Below, piece after piece: positions 15,527 to 25,031 of a stretch of DNA of 64,000 nucleotides. Position numbers and translations under genes: made by a program. The stretch covers positions 1 through 64,000 of the forward strand of contig CAYSJM010000004.1 of assembly GCA_964431385.1 (NCBI GenBank), in the 5' to 3' direction. The notes under the pieces are model-generated. The model worked only from the letters and a program-made list of their open reading frames with translations. It searched no databases and was not told the DNA's origin. Source of the DNA: UTCHB3 sp964431385. Its GTDB lineage: Bacteria; Bacteroidota; Ignavibacteria; Ignavibacteriales; Ignavibacteriaceae. Numbering within the stretch: the first letter of the stretch is position 1; every line of letters begins with the position of its first letter.

Positions 15527-17391
15527 ATGCCGGAAGAATTGGAAAACAATAATAATACAGAAGTTTCTACTCCCAGAGATTTTATCAGACAGATAATTGA
15601 TGAAGACCTGCGTACGGGTAAGAATGGCACAAAAGTGCTTACCAGATTTCCACCCGAACCAAATGGTTACCTGCACATCGGACACGCAAAATCTATCTGC
15701 TTGAATTTTGGAATCGGAATCGAATATAACGGCAGGACGAACCTGAGGTTTGACGACACAAATCCAAGCAAGGAAGAGACTGAATATGTAGATTCCATTC
15801 AGGAAGATGTGAAGTGGCTCGGATTTGACTGGAGTGACGGACTTTTTTACGCGTCCGACTATTTTGAGAAGCTGTACTATTTTGCTGAACAACTTATATT
15901 AAAAGGGAAAGCTTTCGTTTGCGAGCTTTCACCCGAAGAGATGAGAGCTTATCGCGGAACTCTCACTGAACCCGGTAAGGAGAGTCCATACAGAAACAGA
16001 AGTATCGATGAGAATCTTGATCTTTTCAGNNNNNNNNNNNNNNNNNNNNNNNNNNNNNNNNNNNNNNNNNNNNNNNNNNNNNNNNNNNNNNNNNNNNNNN
16101 NNNNNNNNNNNNNNNNNNNNNNNNNNNNNGTAAGGAGAGTCCATACAGAAACAGAAGTATCGATGAGAATCTTGATCTTTTCAGGAGAATGAGGGCAGGT
16201 GAATTCCCGGATGGTTCAAAAACACTTAGAGCCAAAATTGACATGAATTCAGGTAATATAAATATGCGTGATCCGGTTATATACCGAATCATGCGTGCGT
16301 ACCACCATCGGACTGGTGATGCATGGTGCATTTATCCCATGTACGATTATGCCCATGCATTATCTGATATGCTTGAAGGGATAACCCATTCGATCTGCAC
16401 ATTGGAATTTGAGGATCACCGTCCTTTATATGATTGGGTTTTGGATACGCTCGAGACACCATGCCATCCGCAGCAGATAGAATTTGCCCGTTTGAATCTC
16501 AATTACACTATAATGAGCAAACGGAAATTGAATGAATTGGTGACCAAGGGTTATGTTAACGGTTGGGATGATCCGCGGATGCCTACCATAGCCGGACTCA
16601 GAAGGAGAGGTTACACACCCGCAGCGATAAGAAATTTTGCTGATCGAGTTGGTGTAGCAAAGAGAGAATCGATTATTGATGTTGCACTTCTGGAGTTTTC
16701 GATAAGAGAAGATTTGAACAAACATGCAGAACGCGCAATGGCAGTGATTAATCCGCTGAAAGTGATTATCACAAACTACCCTGAAGGTAAGTCAGAAGAG
16801 ATGGAATTCACAATTAATCCTGAAGAACCGGAAAAAGGGAGCAGGAAGGTTCCATTTTCGAGAGAAATTTTCATTGAACGGGAAGATTTTATGGAAGAAC
16901 CTGTTAAAGGGTATTTCCGACTTTTCCCGGGTAATGAAGTCCGTTTGCGTTGGGCATATTTCGCCAAATGTACCGGCTTCAAAAAAGATGAAGCGACAGG
17001 CGAGATACTTGAAGTTTATTGTGAATATGACCCTGCAAGCAAAGGCGGGAACTCTCCTGACGGTCGCAAAGTTAAAGGGACAATACACTGGGTTTCTGCA
17101 AACCATGCAATCGATGCAGAAGTGAGACTCTATGACAGATTGTTTGATCATGTTGATCCCAACAAACCTGAAGAGGGGAAGGAATGGACGGATAATATGA
17201 ATTCAAATTCTTTGACGGTTCTCACCAACTGCAAACTGGAACCCTATTTAATGGATGTGGTGCCGGGGTTCACATGTCAGTTCGAAAGACTCGGTTATTT
17301 TTGTGCTGACATAAAAGATTCGTTACCGGGTAAACCGGTTTTTAACAGAACGGTTACACTTCGTGATACCTGGGCTAAAGCGAATAAATAA
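15527..17391 (+). CDS. glnS: Glutaminyl-tRNA synthetase (interrupted only by a false assembly gap)
   Basis: Class I synthetase charging tRNA-Gln. N-terminal HIGH motif in PPEPNGYLHIGHAKS (~45-60), KMSKS-like IMSKRKL in the second half, and the C-terminal beta-barrel anticodon domain. As written the frame breaks at a 100-N run (16030-16129). The 55 bp before it (15975-16029) are identical to the 55 bp after it (16130-16184). Removing the Ns and one copy (155 bp) restores one frame of 569 codons, the normal GlnRS length. The gene is therefore intact in the organism. The next gene begins 27 bp downstream. Confidence 0.95.
15975..16184. other. False scaffold gap in glnS (55-bp duplicated flanks around 100 N)
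   Basis: Bases 15975-16029 and 16130-16184 are the same 55-mer, separated by exactly 100 N. Contigs that overlapped by one k-mer were joined with a default gap. The frame logic of glnS confirms that no sequence is missing. Confidence 0.95.
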
Positions 17392-17418
17392 CGAGAAAAA
17401 TTTTATATTGAGATTAAT

Positions 17419-18024
17419 ATGAATTCTAATAGATTATTCTTTCTTCTTATTATGATCCTTCCTCTGTGGGTTGTGCTCAATGGGTGCGCCACAGCCCAAA
17501 ACAAGGAAGAGAAAAAAGAAAAAAAAGAGGAGGAGGAAGTGGTACCTGCTCCCGTTGAAGTGCCTGAAGAATCGGGTTCTTTTGAGAAAGGATTTAACAA
17601 AGAGATGCCTGATGAGGGTGGTCTCGGTTACTCCCCTGATCTTTTACTTGCCACCTTTTCGGCTAAAGCCAATGACAAAGGGACAGCTATGGTTAAAGCC
17701 ATGGAAGGTGCAAAAAACGAACTTTCGCAACAAATCGAACTAAAACTCGAAGATTATCAAAAAACTCTAAAAAAAGAGAAACTTAAGAACCAAAAAGAAG
17801 TTGCCGACATCTTTTCCAATGCCGGCAAATTAGCTAAAAATGATCTTCTTCAGAAGCCTGTGGTTGCCGACAGTTCTGTCAACAAAATTGCTGATGGTTG
17901 GGAAGCCAGCGTAATGCTCGAACTAAAAGTTACCGATCTTGACAAAAAAATTGTTGACCTCACTAAAGACAACCCCGAATTCAAAAAAACAAAACTTTAT
18001 CAGGCATTGACTGTTAAGTATTAG
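17419..18024 (+). CDS. Lipoprotein, LPP20-like
   Basis: 201 residues. A type II signal peptide ends in a lipobox (VLNGC, Cys ~23), then a highly charged Lys/Glu linker (~28-45) and an alpha/beta domain (~70-201) with the layout of LPP20-type lipoproteins: ATFSAKANDKGTAMVKAMEGAKNELSQQI... and a final KVTDLDKKIVDL. Such proteins are outer-membrane or periplasmic; function unknown. It starts 27 bp after glnS and may be co-transcribed. Its last codons and stop lie in a repeat sequence (18016-18031) that recurs inverted at the end of the converging S9 peptidase gene. Confidence 0.65.
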   Translation: MNSNRLFFLLIMILPLWVVLNGCATAQNKEEKKEKKEEEEVVPAPVEVPEESGSFEKGFNKEMPDEGGLGYSPDLLLATFSAKANDKGTAMVKAMEGAKNELSQQIELKLEDYQKTLKKEKLKNQKEVADIFSNAGKLAKNDLLQKPVVADSSVNKIADGWEASVMLELKVTDLDKKIVDLTKDNPEFKKTKLYQALTVKY

Positions 18025-18155
18025 GTATTAATTTCGTACCTGGATTATGTGCCTGAAGGTTAAATTTCAGAGCCGTTTTTGAAACAGAAAAATTTGGTTT
18101 TTACGCAAAACATATATTTACTTAATTAATACCTAATACCTGATACCTAATACTT
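18016..18155. repeat. Inverted heptamer repeats joining two converging gene ends
   Basis: AAGTATTAGGTATTAA (18016-18031) is the reverse complement of TTAATACCTAATACTT. On the far side, four heptamers (TAATACC, TAATACC, TGATACC, TAATACT; 18127-18154) form the partner. Both flanking genes end in Lys-Tyr-TAG within these repeats. The same heptamer array occurs at 48631-48658. Confidence 0.7.
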
Positions 18156-20210
18156 GTTTCTCCCCATCTTTTTGGTATCGTACGGTGCCGGATCTCCCAT
18201 CAGATATTTATGGAACCACTCAAGGTGGGCATTGTAGTATAACGGCATCGATTTGGTGTGTGAAGGCCAGTGCCCGTCGTTATCGAAAATGATCAGGCGG
18301 GAGTCGATTCCAAGTTTCTGAAGTGCAGTGAAATATTCGAGGCTTTGGTTGTATGAGACTCGATAATCTCTTTCGCCGGTAACGACGAGAGCAGGTGTAG
18401 AGAAATTTTTCACATACTCTGATGGACTGTTCGTTTTGTATTGCTTTGATGTCCATGGGGTTCCTTTTAAGTCCCATTCAGGAAACCAGAGTTCTTCTGT
18501 AGTACCATAGAAAGCATCAAGGTTATAAAGCCCCATCATTGAGGCGAAACACTTAAATCTTTTTGTGGTAGCTTGCAGCCAATTTACCATATACCCGCCA
18601 AAAGACCAGCCCATGGCACCAATTCTATCTTTGTCCACATAGGGGAGATTTTCGAGATAATCGGTTACTCTATGAATATCCTCGACCACTTTGCCTGTCC
18701 AGTCACCTGAAATTGCAGCAGTATAGTCTTGACCGTAGCCTGTTGAACCGTGGGGATTTGGCAGGACATAGATATAACCGTATCCTGAGTAAACCTGATT
18801 ATCACCACGGAATGCATCTGACCATTGGCTTTGTGGCCCACCATGAATGTTTACTATTAGGGGATATTTTTTATTCGGATCAAACCCGTGAGGTTTAACC
18901 AACATTACATGAACTTTTTTACCATCAGCACCATCAACCCAGTGATGTTCGACAGGTCTGAAATCCACTTCATCAGTGAGATCCTTGTTTAGAAATGTAA
19001 GTTGCGTCTCTTTTTTAGTGGCGAGATCGAATGAGTAAATTTCAGCCGGGATGTGGTTTAACCGCCAGGTGTAAAAAAGTTTTTTACCGTCTGGCGTAAC
19101 GGTAAATCCACCGACATTCTTTTTTGAGACAAGTTCTTCAATTTTCAGAGTTGAAATATCGATACTGAAAAGGGGACTGTAACCCTGCACATCTCCTGTA
19201 AAATAGATTTTTTTTGAGTCGGGGCTCCATAAAATGTCGGTTACCCAGTTGTCAAAAGCATCTGAAACTACTTTAACAGTTCCATTCGACAGGTCATAAA
19301 GTGCGATTCTGAATTTATCGGATTCATACCCGGGGATGGTTTGCATTCTGTATGCGAGGTATTTTCCATCAGGTGAGAAGACCGGATGTCCATCCCATGA
19401 TTTGTTTACTTGAGTGAGATTTTTCAGATTTTTACCTTCGAGATCAGTCAACCAAAGATCGGCATTTGTAGTCGATACCTGATCTTTTTCACGGTTTGAA
19501 GAAAAAACAATAGACTTTGAATCTGTTGAAAAGTTGTATCCAACGCCACCTCCAAGCATGAAGATTGGGGAATGGAAGTTCCCCGGAGTTATATCTTTTA
19601 TTGAGTTTGCTGCAACATCATAGATGAAGAGATGAGAATAGAGATCATCTTCGTACTCGGTCCAATGACGAACGAAAAGATTATCGGAGACATGTGCATG
19701 AATGGGACCTTCCTTAAATGCGGAATAAGCTGATTCATTACAGTTGTCATTTTCTCCACATTCAGTATAAACTTTTGAAGAAAAAGCTATTTGTTTGCCG
19801 TCAGGAGAAACCGAATAGTCATTTATCCCCATGTAGAAGGAAAATAGTTTTTTAACTTCTTTAGTATTGAGAGAATAGTTGCACAACTGTGAATTTCCCC
19901 CGCTATATGAGATATAGTAAAATGAATTTCCATCAGGAGCGAAAACGGGTGAGTACCAACCTTCATTTCCGGGATTTATTTTCGTTGCATCACTCCCGTC
20001 AACTTTTGACAGAAAGATATCGGTACTGCCTTTGCCTCCTTTCATATCATATTTGGTAACCGAATAGAGCATCACATCCCCATTTGGAGAGATCGCAGGA
20101 GCGGCTACAGATTTGACTTTATAAATATCATCAAGGGTGAAAGCTCTTTTTTGTGAGTAAACCGGAGAGATGAGTAAAATAAATAGGAGTAATGAAATCA
20201 TTTTTTTCAT
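18147..20210 (-). CDS. S9-family peptidase (prolyl oligopeptidase type, DPP/acylaminoacyl-peptidase-like)
   Basis: 687 residues: signal peptide (to ~19, SPVYSQ), a beta-propeller built of repeated 'SPDGK' blades (~25-410), and a C-terminal alpha/beta-hydrolase domain. The triad is visible: Ser in GWSFGGY, Asp in TGERDYRV, His in DNDGHWPS. Such exported enzymes remove di- or tripeptides or acylated residues from peptide N-termini and act with the S46 enzyme in peptide feeding. The TAG stop lies in the heptamer repeat. The start is ATG 20210; a second ATG lies three codons in. It is divergent from the small metal-binding gene. Confidence 0.9.
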   Translation of the reverse strand: MKKMISLLLFILLISPVYSQKRAFTLDDIYKVKSVAAPAISPNGDVMLYSVTKYDMKGGKGSTDIFLSKVDGSDATKINPGNEGWYSPVFAPDGNSFYYISYSGGNSQLCNYSLNTKEVKKLFSFYMGINDYSVSPDGKQIAFSSKVYTECGENDNCNESAYSAFKEGPIHAHVSDNLFVRHWTEYEDDLYSHLFIYDVAANSIKDITPGNFHSPIFMLGGGVGYNFSTDSKSIVFSSNREKDQVSTTNADLWLTDLEGKNLKNLTQVNKSWDGHPVFSPDGKYLAYRMQTIPGYESDKFRIALYDLSNGTVKVVSDAFDNWVTDILWSPDSKKIYFTGDVQGYSPLFSIDISTLKIEELVSKKNVGGFTVTPDGKKLFYTWRLNHIPAEIYSFDLATKKETQLTFLNKDLTDEVDFRPVEHHWVDGADGKKVHVMLVKPHGFDPNKKYPLIVNIHGGPQSQWSDAFRGDNQVYSGYGYIYVLPNPHGSTGYGQDYTAAISGDWTGKVVEDIHRVTDYLENLPYVDKDRIGAMGWSFGGYMVNWLQATTKRFKCFASMMGLYNLDAFYGTTEELWFPEWDLKGTPWTSKQYKTNSPSEYVKNFSTPALVVTGERDYRVSYNQSLEYFTALQKLGIDSRLIIFDNDGHWPSHTKSMPLYYNAHLEWFHKYLMGDPAPYDTKKMGRNKY

Positions 20211-20291
20211 TTAAATTATATCCTGTTTTTTCAAAAATTTAACAAAAATTTCACACGAAAAATACTCAAATTTTTTAACTTAGGAATGCCC

Positions 20292-20510
20292 ATGGAAAGT
20301 GTAAAAATTACTATTGATGGAATGACATGCAATCATTGCGTTAAAGCTGTAGAAGTTGAATTATCGGAACTCGCCGTAAATATACTTGGCGTTAAAATAG
20401 GAAGTGCAGAAGTGCGTTATGATCAGGGAAGAGTAAAACGCGAAGAGATAGAAGAAGCGGTAAAGAATGCCGGTTTTTCTGTTGTTTCAATTGAAGAAAT
20501 AAAGAAATAG
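20292..20510 (+). CDS. Heavy-metal-associated (HMA) domain protein, copper-chaperone-like
   Basis: 72 residues forming one HMA ferredoxin-like domain with the metal motif GMTCNHC (two cysteines) near the N-terminus and a beta-alpha-beta-beta-alpha-beta pattern. CopZ/Atx1-type proteins bind Cu(I) and pass it to a P-type ATPase. I chose ATG 20292: AGGA at 20282-20285 gives 6-bp spacing, whereas the ATG at 20286 directly abuts it. No copper ATPase or regulator is nearby. It is followed closely (35 bp) by an exported protein of unknown function. Confidence 0.85.
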   Translation: MESVKITIDGMTCNHCVKAVEVELSELAVNILGVKIGSAEVRYDQGRVKREEIEEAVKNAGFSVVSIEEIKK

Positions 20511-20545
20511 AAAAATTTCTTAAGAACCTTCTTCTTGTAGATTTT

Positions 20546-22021
20546 ATGAATAACTTAATGAGATATATGGTCAGGATAGCGTCTTTTTTTATAGTTTTTA
20601 CAGTTTTGTTGGCTGCACAACCCTCACGCGAAGATTTTGTAAAGGGATTTATGCAGTATCTTATAAGTGATCCGGCGAGAATTGTTCATTATGCTGAACC
20701 TTTAACTCTCGAAAAAGCAGAGAGATTAAAAATTGTTTACAGTGATGTCTCCACAAAGATTCTTGCCGGTTACGAAATACCCCTTGTTACCAGAAACAGC
20801 ATATTAAGGGGTGAAACCGAGATTTTCCACAAAATAGAAAACCTGCCACAAGACTTTTTCCGCGTAGAAGTCAGTATTCCGACAGTCGGCTTCAAAAAAT
20901 ATTTCTATTTTAGAAATTATCAACTCGTATCCCCCTCTACTTATCTAACCTTATGGTGGACGAAGTATCAGACTGAATATTTTGATTTTTATGTGAGAGA
21001 GAAGAAAAACTTCAACTCCTATTCAGGATCCCAAATAGAGCGAAATGCAGCCGGTATAATGAAACTCCTCGATTTTACTGAAGAAGAGAGAACCGAGTTA
21101 AAGAAAAAAAGACTGGTATATATAGTTGCACTTCACGAAAAAAATATCGGTGAATTTTGCGGAGAAGAAGTAAAAGGTGCGTTTTTACCCGCTTGGGATG
21201 AGATAGTCACTTCAACACCTTTCAATATAGCCGGTGTGGCTGAACAGTTGATCAGATTTAAGTTGAAAAAGTTAAATTTGAACACTCCGAGGTTGTTTGG
21301 TGAAGGTTTTGCGGCTGCTCTTGGCGGAATGTCACCCCGTCCCCCGGCGATGTTGGTTAAACTCGGTGCTTTTTTGCAAAGAGACGGTATATTAGATGTC
21401 TCAACACTCGCTGTGGACTCCCTTTTTAATGAACAGGACATATCATTTTCAATTCCTTTAGCGGCAACCTTCAATCATTTTTTAATGCGTGAGATTGGGA
21501 TTAAAGATTATCTCCGACTGTATCAACAAAAAAACTCCCCAAATGATAAATCGATGTCGGGGAATGCGATTGAGTTAACCGTACCTAAGAAGGATGAATT
21601 TAAGAAGTTTGCTGAGGATTATAAACCCGAAATAAATATTTTGGTGGAAGATGTAAGCGATACACTACCCATGATCTTTGACAGTGAAATGGTTCGGGTG
21701 TTTGACGGGGGCGAATATTACTGGTTTCACTCGAAGGGTTCTTTTGCATTATCAGAAGTGCCGGGCATTAATGATTACAAAAGCCGTCTGTTTAAAGAAG
21801 TGGTGCCCACAAGGAGCTATGAAGGGGAGAAATATCTCGTTTTTGTAACTCGAGAAGATGTAATAATTTACAATCTCTATACTGATACAGTAATCGACGC
21901 TCACTACAAATTTGTGGATAAGCGTCCTGTTGCAGGTGTGAGCAACCTCTACAGATTCAGAGTGAAGAAGAGTCTTTTTCCTGAAAACTTTAAAGATTTA
22001 AAAGTTGTTCAGTTTTTTTGA
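20546..22021 (+). CDS. Exported protein of unknown function (491 aa)
   Basis: A signal peptide (hydrophobic IASFFIVFTVLLAAQ, cleavage ~25) precedes a soluble ~465-residue protein that I do not recognise. The middle third (GEGFAAALGG...LAATFNHFLMREIGIKDYLRLY) has the feel of peptidase-MA-like proteins, but an HExxH is absent, so no peptidase call is made. It begins 35 bp after the HMA gene and ends 5 bp before the stop of the converging methyltransferase gene. Likely periplasmic or outer-membrane associated. Confidence 0.6.
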   Translation: MNNLMRYMVRIASFFIVFTVLLAAQPSREDFVKGFMQYLISDPARIVHYAEPLTLEKAERLKIVYSDVSTKILAGYEIPLVTRNSILRGETEIFHKIENLPQDFFRVEVSIPTVGFKKYFYFRNYQLVSPSTYLTLWWTKYQTEYFDFYVREKKNFNSYSGSQIERNAAGIMKLLDFTEEERTELKKKRLVYIVALHEKNIGEFCGEEVKGAFLPAWDEIVTSTPFNIAGVAEQLIRFKLKKLNLNTPRLFGEGFAAALGGMSPRPPAMLVKLGAFLQRDGILDVSTLAVDSLFNEQDISFSIPLAATFNHFLMREIGIKDYLRLYQQKNSPNDKSMSGNAIELTVPKKDEFKKFAEDYKPEINILVEDVSDTLPMIFDSEMVRVFDGGEYYWFHSKGSFALSEVPGINDYKSRLFKEVVPTRSYEGEKYLVFVTREDVIIYNLYTDTVIDAHYKFVDKRPVAGVSNLYRFRVKKSLFPENFKDLKVVQFF

Positions 22022-22025
22022 GCGA

Positions 22026-23111
22026 TTAACCTCTTTTTAGTTCGTTCAGAATAAGTTTTAATTCTGCAAAGTCATTTACCAAACGGAGGAGGCTTTCCAT
22101 GCCGTCCTCTTCCTCTTGCTGTTGAAGGTATTTATTAACAAAATAGAGTTGTGTTTCCTCATCTGCCTCGGTTAATAAATCCCGTAACCCCTGCAAAAAC
22201 TTTAAGATAGTTTTGTTTAGATCTTCCCTCATGGTTCCGAGCGAGTTAATCTCGGGATTTTCCTCAGCTTTAGCGATCGAACTTCCAAGCCCGGTCATGT
22301 ATTTTGCATCGAAGCAGAGATTCTCAAAATTTTTCTCAAGATTACACTCAAGAGCGAGTTCGAGGATTGAAAAGATGTCTTTTGCTTCTTCGAGTCTTTC
22401 AGTAGCCAGCAGATCGAAATTTTTATAACATTGATGCAGATCGCTCAATTTATCCTCTCCAAATTTTGTGGTTTTATATCCAATCCCCAGCCCGTCACCG
22501 ATTGGGACTAAAGAAGTTTCGAGAGAAGAGGTGTTAAAAAAATGATTGTTGAACTCTCTAATTAGTCCGGTAGATCTCAAATATTTTGACGGGATATCTC
22601 CTGTGTGTGAAGTATAGCCGTGCCAGAGTAGATTGTCAACAATATAAAGTCCACCGTCCCTTAGAAGTGGCAGTGAAAAATTGAAAAGTCGTTTATAGTC
22701 TTCCTTATCGGCATCCAAAAATATAAGGTCAAATTGCACATTTAATTTTAATAAAAAATGTGCTGCCTCTCCTTTTAACAGACGAATTTTATTTGATAGC
22801 CCCGATGCAACAAAATTTTGTTCAGCAATCAGAATCATATCTGTGGATTTCTCAATGGTATATATTTTTCCGGTTTCGGGAAGTGCAGCCGCAATTCTTA
22901 CAGTTGAGTACCCGATTGCAGTCCCTATCTCAAGTACGGTCTGTGCACCCGTGGCTTTTACGATAGTTTCGAGGAATTGTGCTGACGATGCATCGAGGAT
23001 CGGTACAAAATTTTGTTTGGCAAATTCTTCCATTTCAGATATCAATTGGCTTGATCTCTTCGGTAGAGAATTTAGATATTGGACGGTTTGTGGTGTAAGA
23101 ATATCAGGCAT
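22026..23111 (-). CDS. SAM-dependent O-methyltransferase with a 140-residue C-terminal extension
   Basis: 361 residues. The first ~215 are a class I methyltransferase of the catechol/caffeoyl-CoA O-methyltransferase type (COG4122): SAM motif VLEIGTAIGYSTVRIA, acidic strand end IYTIEKS, metal-site region FLDADKEDY and DNLLWHG. The remaining ~145 residues are an acidic, helical extension (QEEEDGMESLLRLVNDFAELKLILNEL) not usual for the ~220-aa family; its role is unknown. The substrate cannot be predicted. The start is ATG 23111. The gene is alone on its strand. Confidence 0.75.
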   Translation of the reverse strand: MPDILTPQTVQYLNSLPKRSSQLISEMEEFAKQNFVPILDASSAQFLETIVKATGAQTVLEIGTAIGYSTVRIAAALPETGKIYTIEKSTDMILIAEQNFVASGLSNKIRLLKGEAAHFLLKLNVQFDLIFLDADKEDYKRLFNFSLPLLRDGGLYIVDNLLWHGYTSHTGDIPSKYLRSTGLIREFNNHFFNTSSLETSLVPIGDGLGIGYKTTKFGEDKLSDLHQCYKNFDLLATERLEEAKDIFSILELALECNLEKNFENLCFDAKYMTGLGSSIAKAEENPEINSLGTMREDLNKTILKFLQGLRDLLTEADEETQLYFVNKYLQQQEEEDGMESLLRLVNDFAELKLILNELKRG

Positions 23112-23199
23112 AGTATCCGTGTAAAGAATAATTAATTATGCGAATAAAGCTAAAACGGAAAGAAAAACAAAGAAATAAATTTTGTGAACTGAAGAACCG

Positions 23200-24373
23200 T
23201 TACTCAACTGCCAGCAAAATATCAGATCTGGTGAAACTAACACCTGCAAGGATGAGCCGTTTCCCGGGAGACAGGAATTTTTCGTAATACTTTTTTTGTT
23301 TGATCTGTTGAAAACTGTCTTTTGGTGGAATGTTGTATTTAAATTCTATTAAATAGGTTTTGTCGAGGAATTCTATTACACCGTCAATTCTACCAATGTT
23401 GGTGTTCACATTAGATTCCACTTTTATACCCGAAAGGTACATTATCATGATGAAGAGGGAATGATAGTATTTTTCTTCAGAGATAAAGAGATTGGATGGA
23501 ATTTGTGCGAAAAGGGATTTTAGGGTGGTAAGGAACTCATCAAATTGCTCATTTTGCAAACTTTCACTTAGCATTGTTGATCTGTAGGAAACTTTCCCGT
23601 AATCACTCCCTGTGACATCCGCAAAGAGGTAGCCAAAGAGAGATTCCTGCACTTCAAAATTAGGGAAATCCAATCCATACGATAGTCTGCCATTTACAGA
23701 TTTTTTCTTCTTAATTGTAAAATAACCGGTTTGAAAGAGGAGATTCGACAATGAAATCTGATCGAAATCATTTGTATCAAGCGATGATTCTGAAGCGAAG
23801 TAATTCCTGAAATAGAAAATATCAAAATTATTTTCTTTGATCAAATTATTCAAAAAATGAGGAGTGCATGTCGAAAACCAATAATTGCTAAACCCGTCAC
23901 CCGAGAAAAAACAGAGCAGGGAAAAGGGATTGTAAAGAGAATTGTCGGCATCCCAACTGTATCCATTATACCATTTTTTTTAACTCACTCAAAAAACGGA
24001 CTTCAGACATTTGGAGTTTCTTTGCGTAAAGAGGGATATATTTTGAAAAATTCGAGAGCAATTCGTCTTGTGAGCAACCGAAAAGCGAAGAAAACCCGGA
24101 ATGGAGAGTCAGATCGTAAATCTGATTACCGGACTGTTTTCCCATTTCGGGTAGCTGTGTATATCCAACCCTGTGAACAGCTTCTTGTTTCCTTTGAAGA
24201 ATTCTTCCAGGGTTGAAATAAAAAGAGATTTACCAAATCTGCGGGGTCTGGCAATAAAAGCGTACTTAATAGTTGTTGACCAGACGATCGATGTACATTG
24301 TCTTGTCAATATAGAGCATGTTACCATCAATAATTTCGGAGAAAGTTTGCACGCCAATTGGTAATCTTTTCAT
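23200..24373 (-). pseudogene. Decayed AAA-ATPase-like / PD-(D/E)XK (DUF1703) protein gene
   Basis: Reading leftward from ATG 24373 the protein begins MKRLPIGVQTFSEIIDGN, the usual family start. An extra T near 24268 breaks the frame; the next frame carries the Walker A segment RPRRFGKSLFIST up to SPVIRF. At ~24115-24120 the sequence jumps to DLTLHSGFSSLFGCSQDELL in another frame, skipping the ~150 residues that normally hold Walker B. A third shift lies at an A8 run (~23973-23980) before WYNGYSWD. The C-terminal nuclease domain (GRIDGVIEF...YLIEFKYN) is intact to 23200. Total ~390 codons against a usual ~520-580. Function lost; the family's role is unclear. Confidence 0.85.
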
Positions 24374-24451
24374 GCAAATTCCTAAAATGATATCACTAAA
24401 TATAAGCAAAAAGGTTTAAGAAAACGATTCTCACCAACTGACAGGGATTTG

Positions 24452-24904
24452 TTATTCTTCCCCGATATCCTCATTCCACACAACCGGATTTTTTGTGATG
24501 TAGTCTTTAAGCATTTCGATGCACTCGGCAGAATTCATATCGATAACTTCAATTCCGGAGTCCCTCAGCCATTTTACACCGCCTTCAAAATTGACAGATT
24601 CTCCAACTATCACCTTTTTGAAGTTAAATTGTTTTGCAAGTCCCGAGCAATACCAGCAGGGGGCGAGTGTGGTCACGAGAATTTTGTCGCGGTATGTGCG
24701 TTGTCTTCCCGCTTTTCTAAAGGCGTCGGTTTCTCCGTGGATTGAAGGGTCGTCTTCCTGGATTCGACGGTTGTGTCCTCTTCCGACGAGGTTTCCCTCC
24801 ATATCAAAAATTGCTCCGCCGATTGGGATACCGCCCTCCGAAAGTCCAATTTTAGCTTCTTCGATAGCAATTTGCAACATTTCTTCGTAACTGGTTGCTT
24901 TCAT
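24452..24904 (-). CDS. Cytosine deaminase, yeast-FCY1-like small zinc deaminase
   Basis: 150 residues, cytidine-deaminase fold. Zinc and catalytic motifs HGETDAFRKAG (HxE) and TLAPCWYCSG (PCxxC) are intact. The whole protein tracks the fungal cytosine deaminase rather than the tRNA deaminase TadA: GESVNFEGGVKWLRDSGIEV, ECIEML and the C-terminal VVWNEDIGEE, which forms a lid over the base in the yeast enzyme. Predicted reaction: cytosine to uracil plus ammonia, for pyrimidine salvage. I chose ATG 24904 because CGGAG lies 8 bp upstream within the longer frame. The gene is alone. Confidence 0.85.
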   Translation of the reverse strand: MKATSYEEMLQIAIEEAKIGLSEGGIPIGGAIFDMEGNLVGRGHNRRIQEDDPSIHGETDAFRKAGRQRTYRDKILVTTLAPCWYCSGLAKQFNFKKVIVGESVNFEGGVKWLRDSGIEVIDMNSAECIEMLKDYITKNPVVWNEDIGEE

Positions 24905-25031
24905 GATAAATACTCCGTACAAAAAATTGAATGTAGAATAAGAGGTGCAATTTACACAAAAAAGGGGAGTAAATTGATTTTACTGGGTGGTAAATTATTG
25001 TTAAGTTTCAATACACAAAAAAGGGAATTCC

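Noticed and set aside
20546..22021. Exported metallopeptidase
   Set aside because: The overall pattern is suggestive but there is no HExxH motif or other metal triad.
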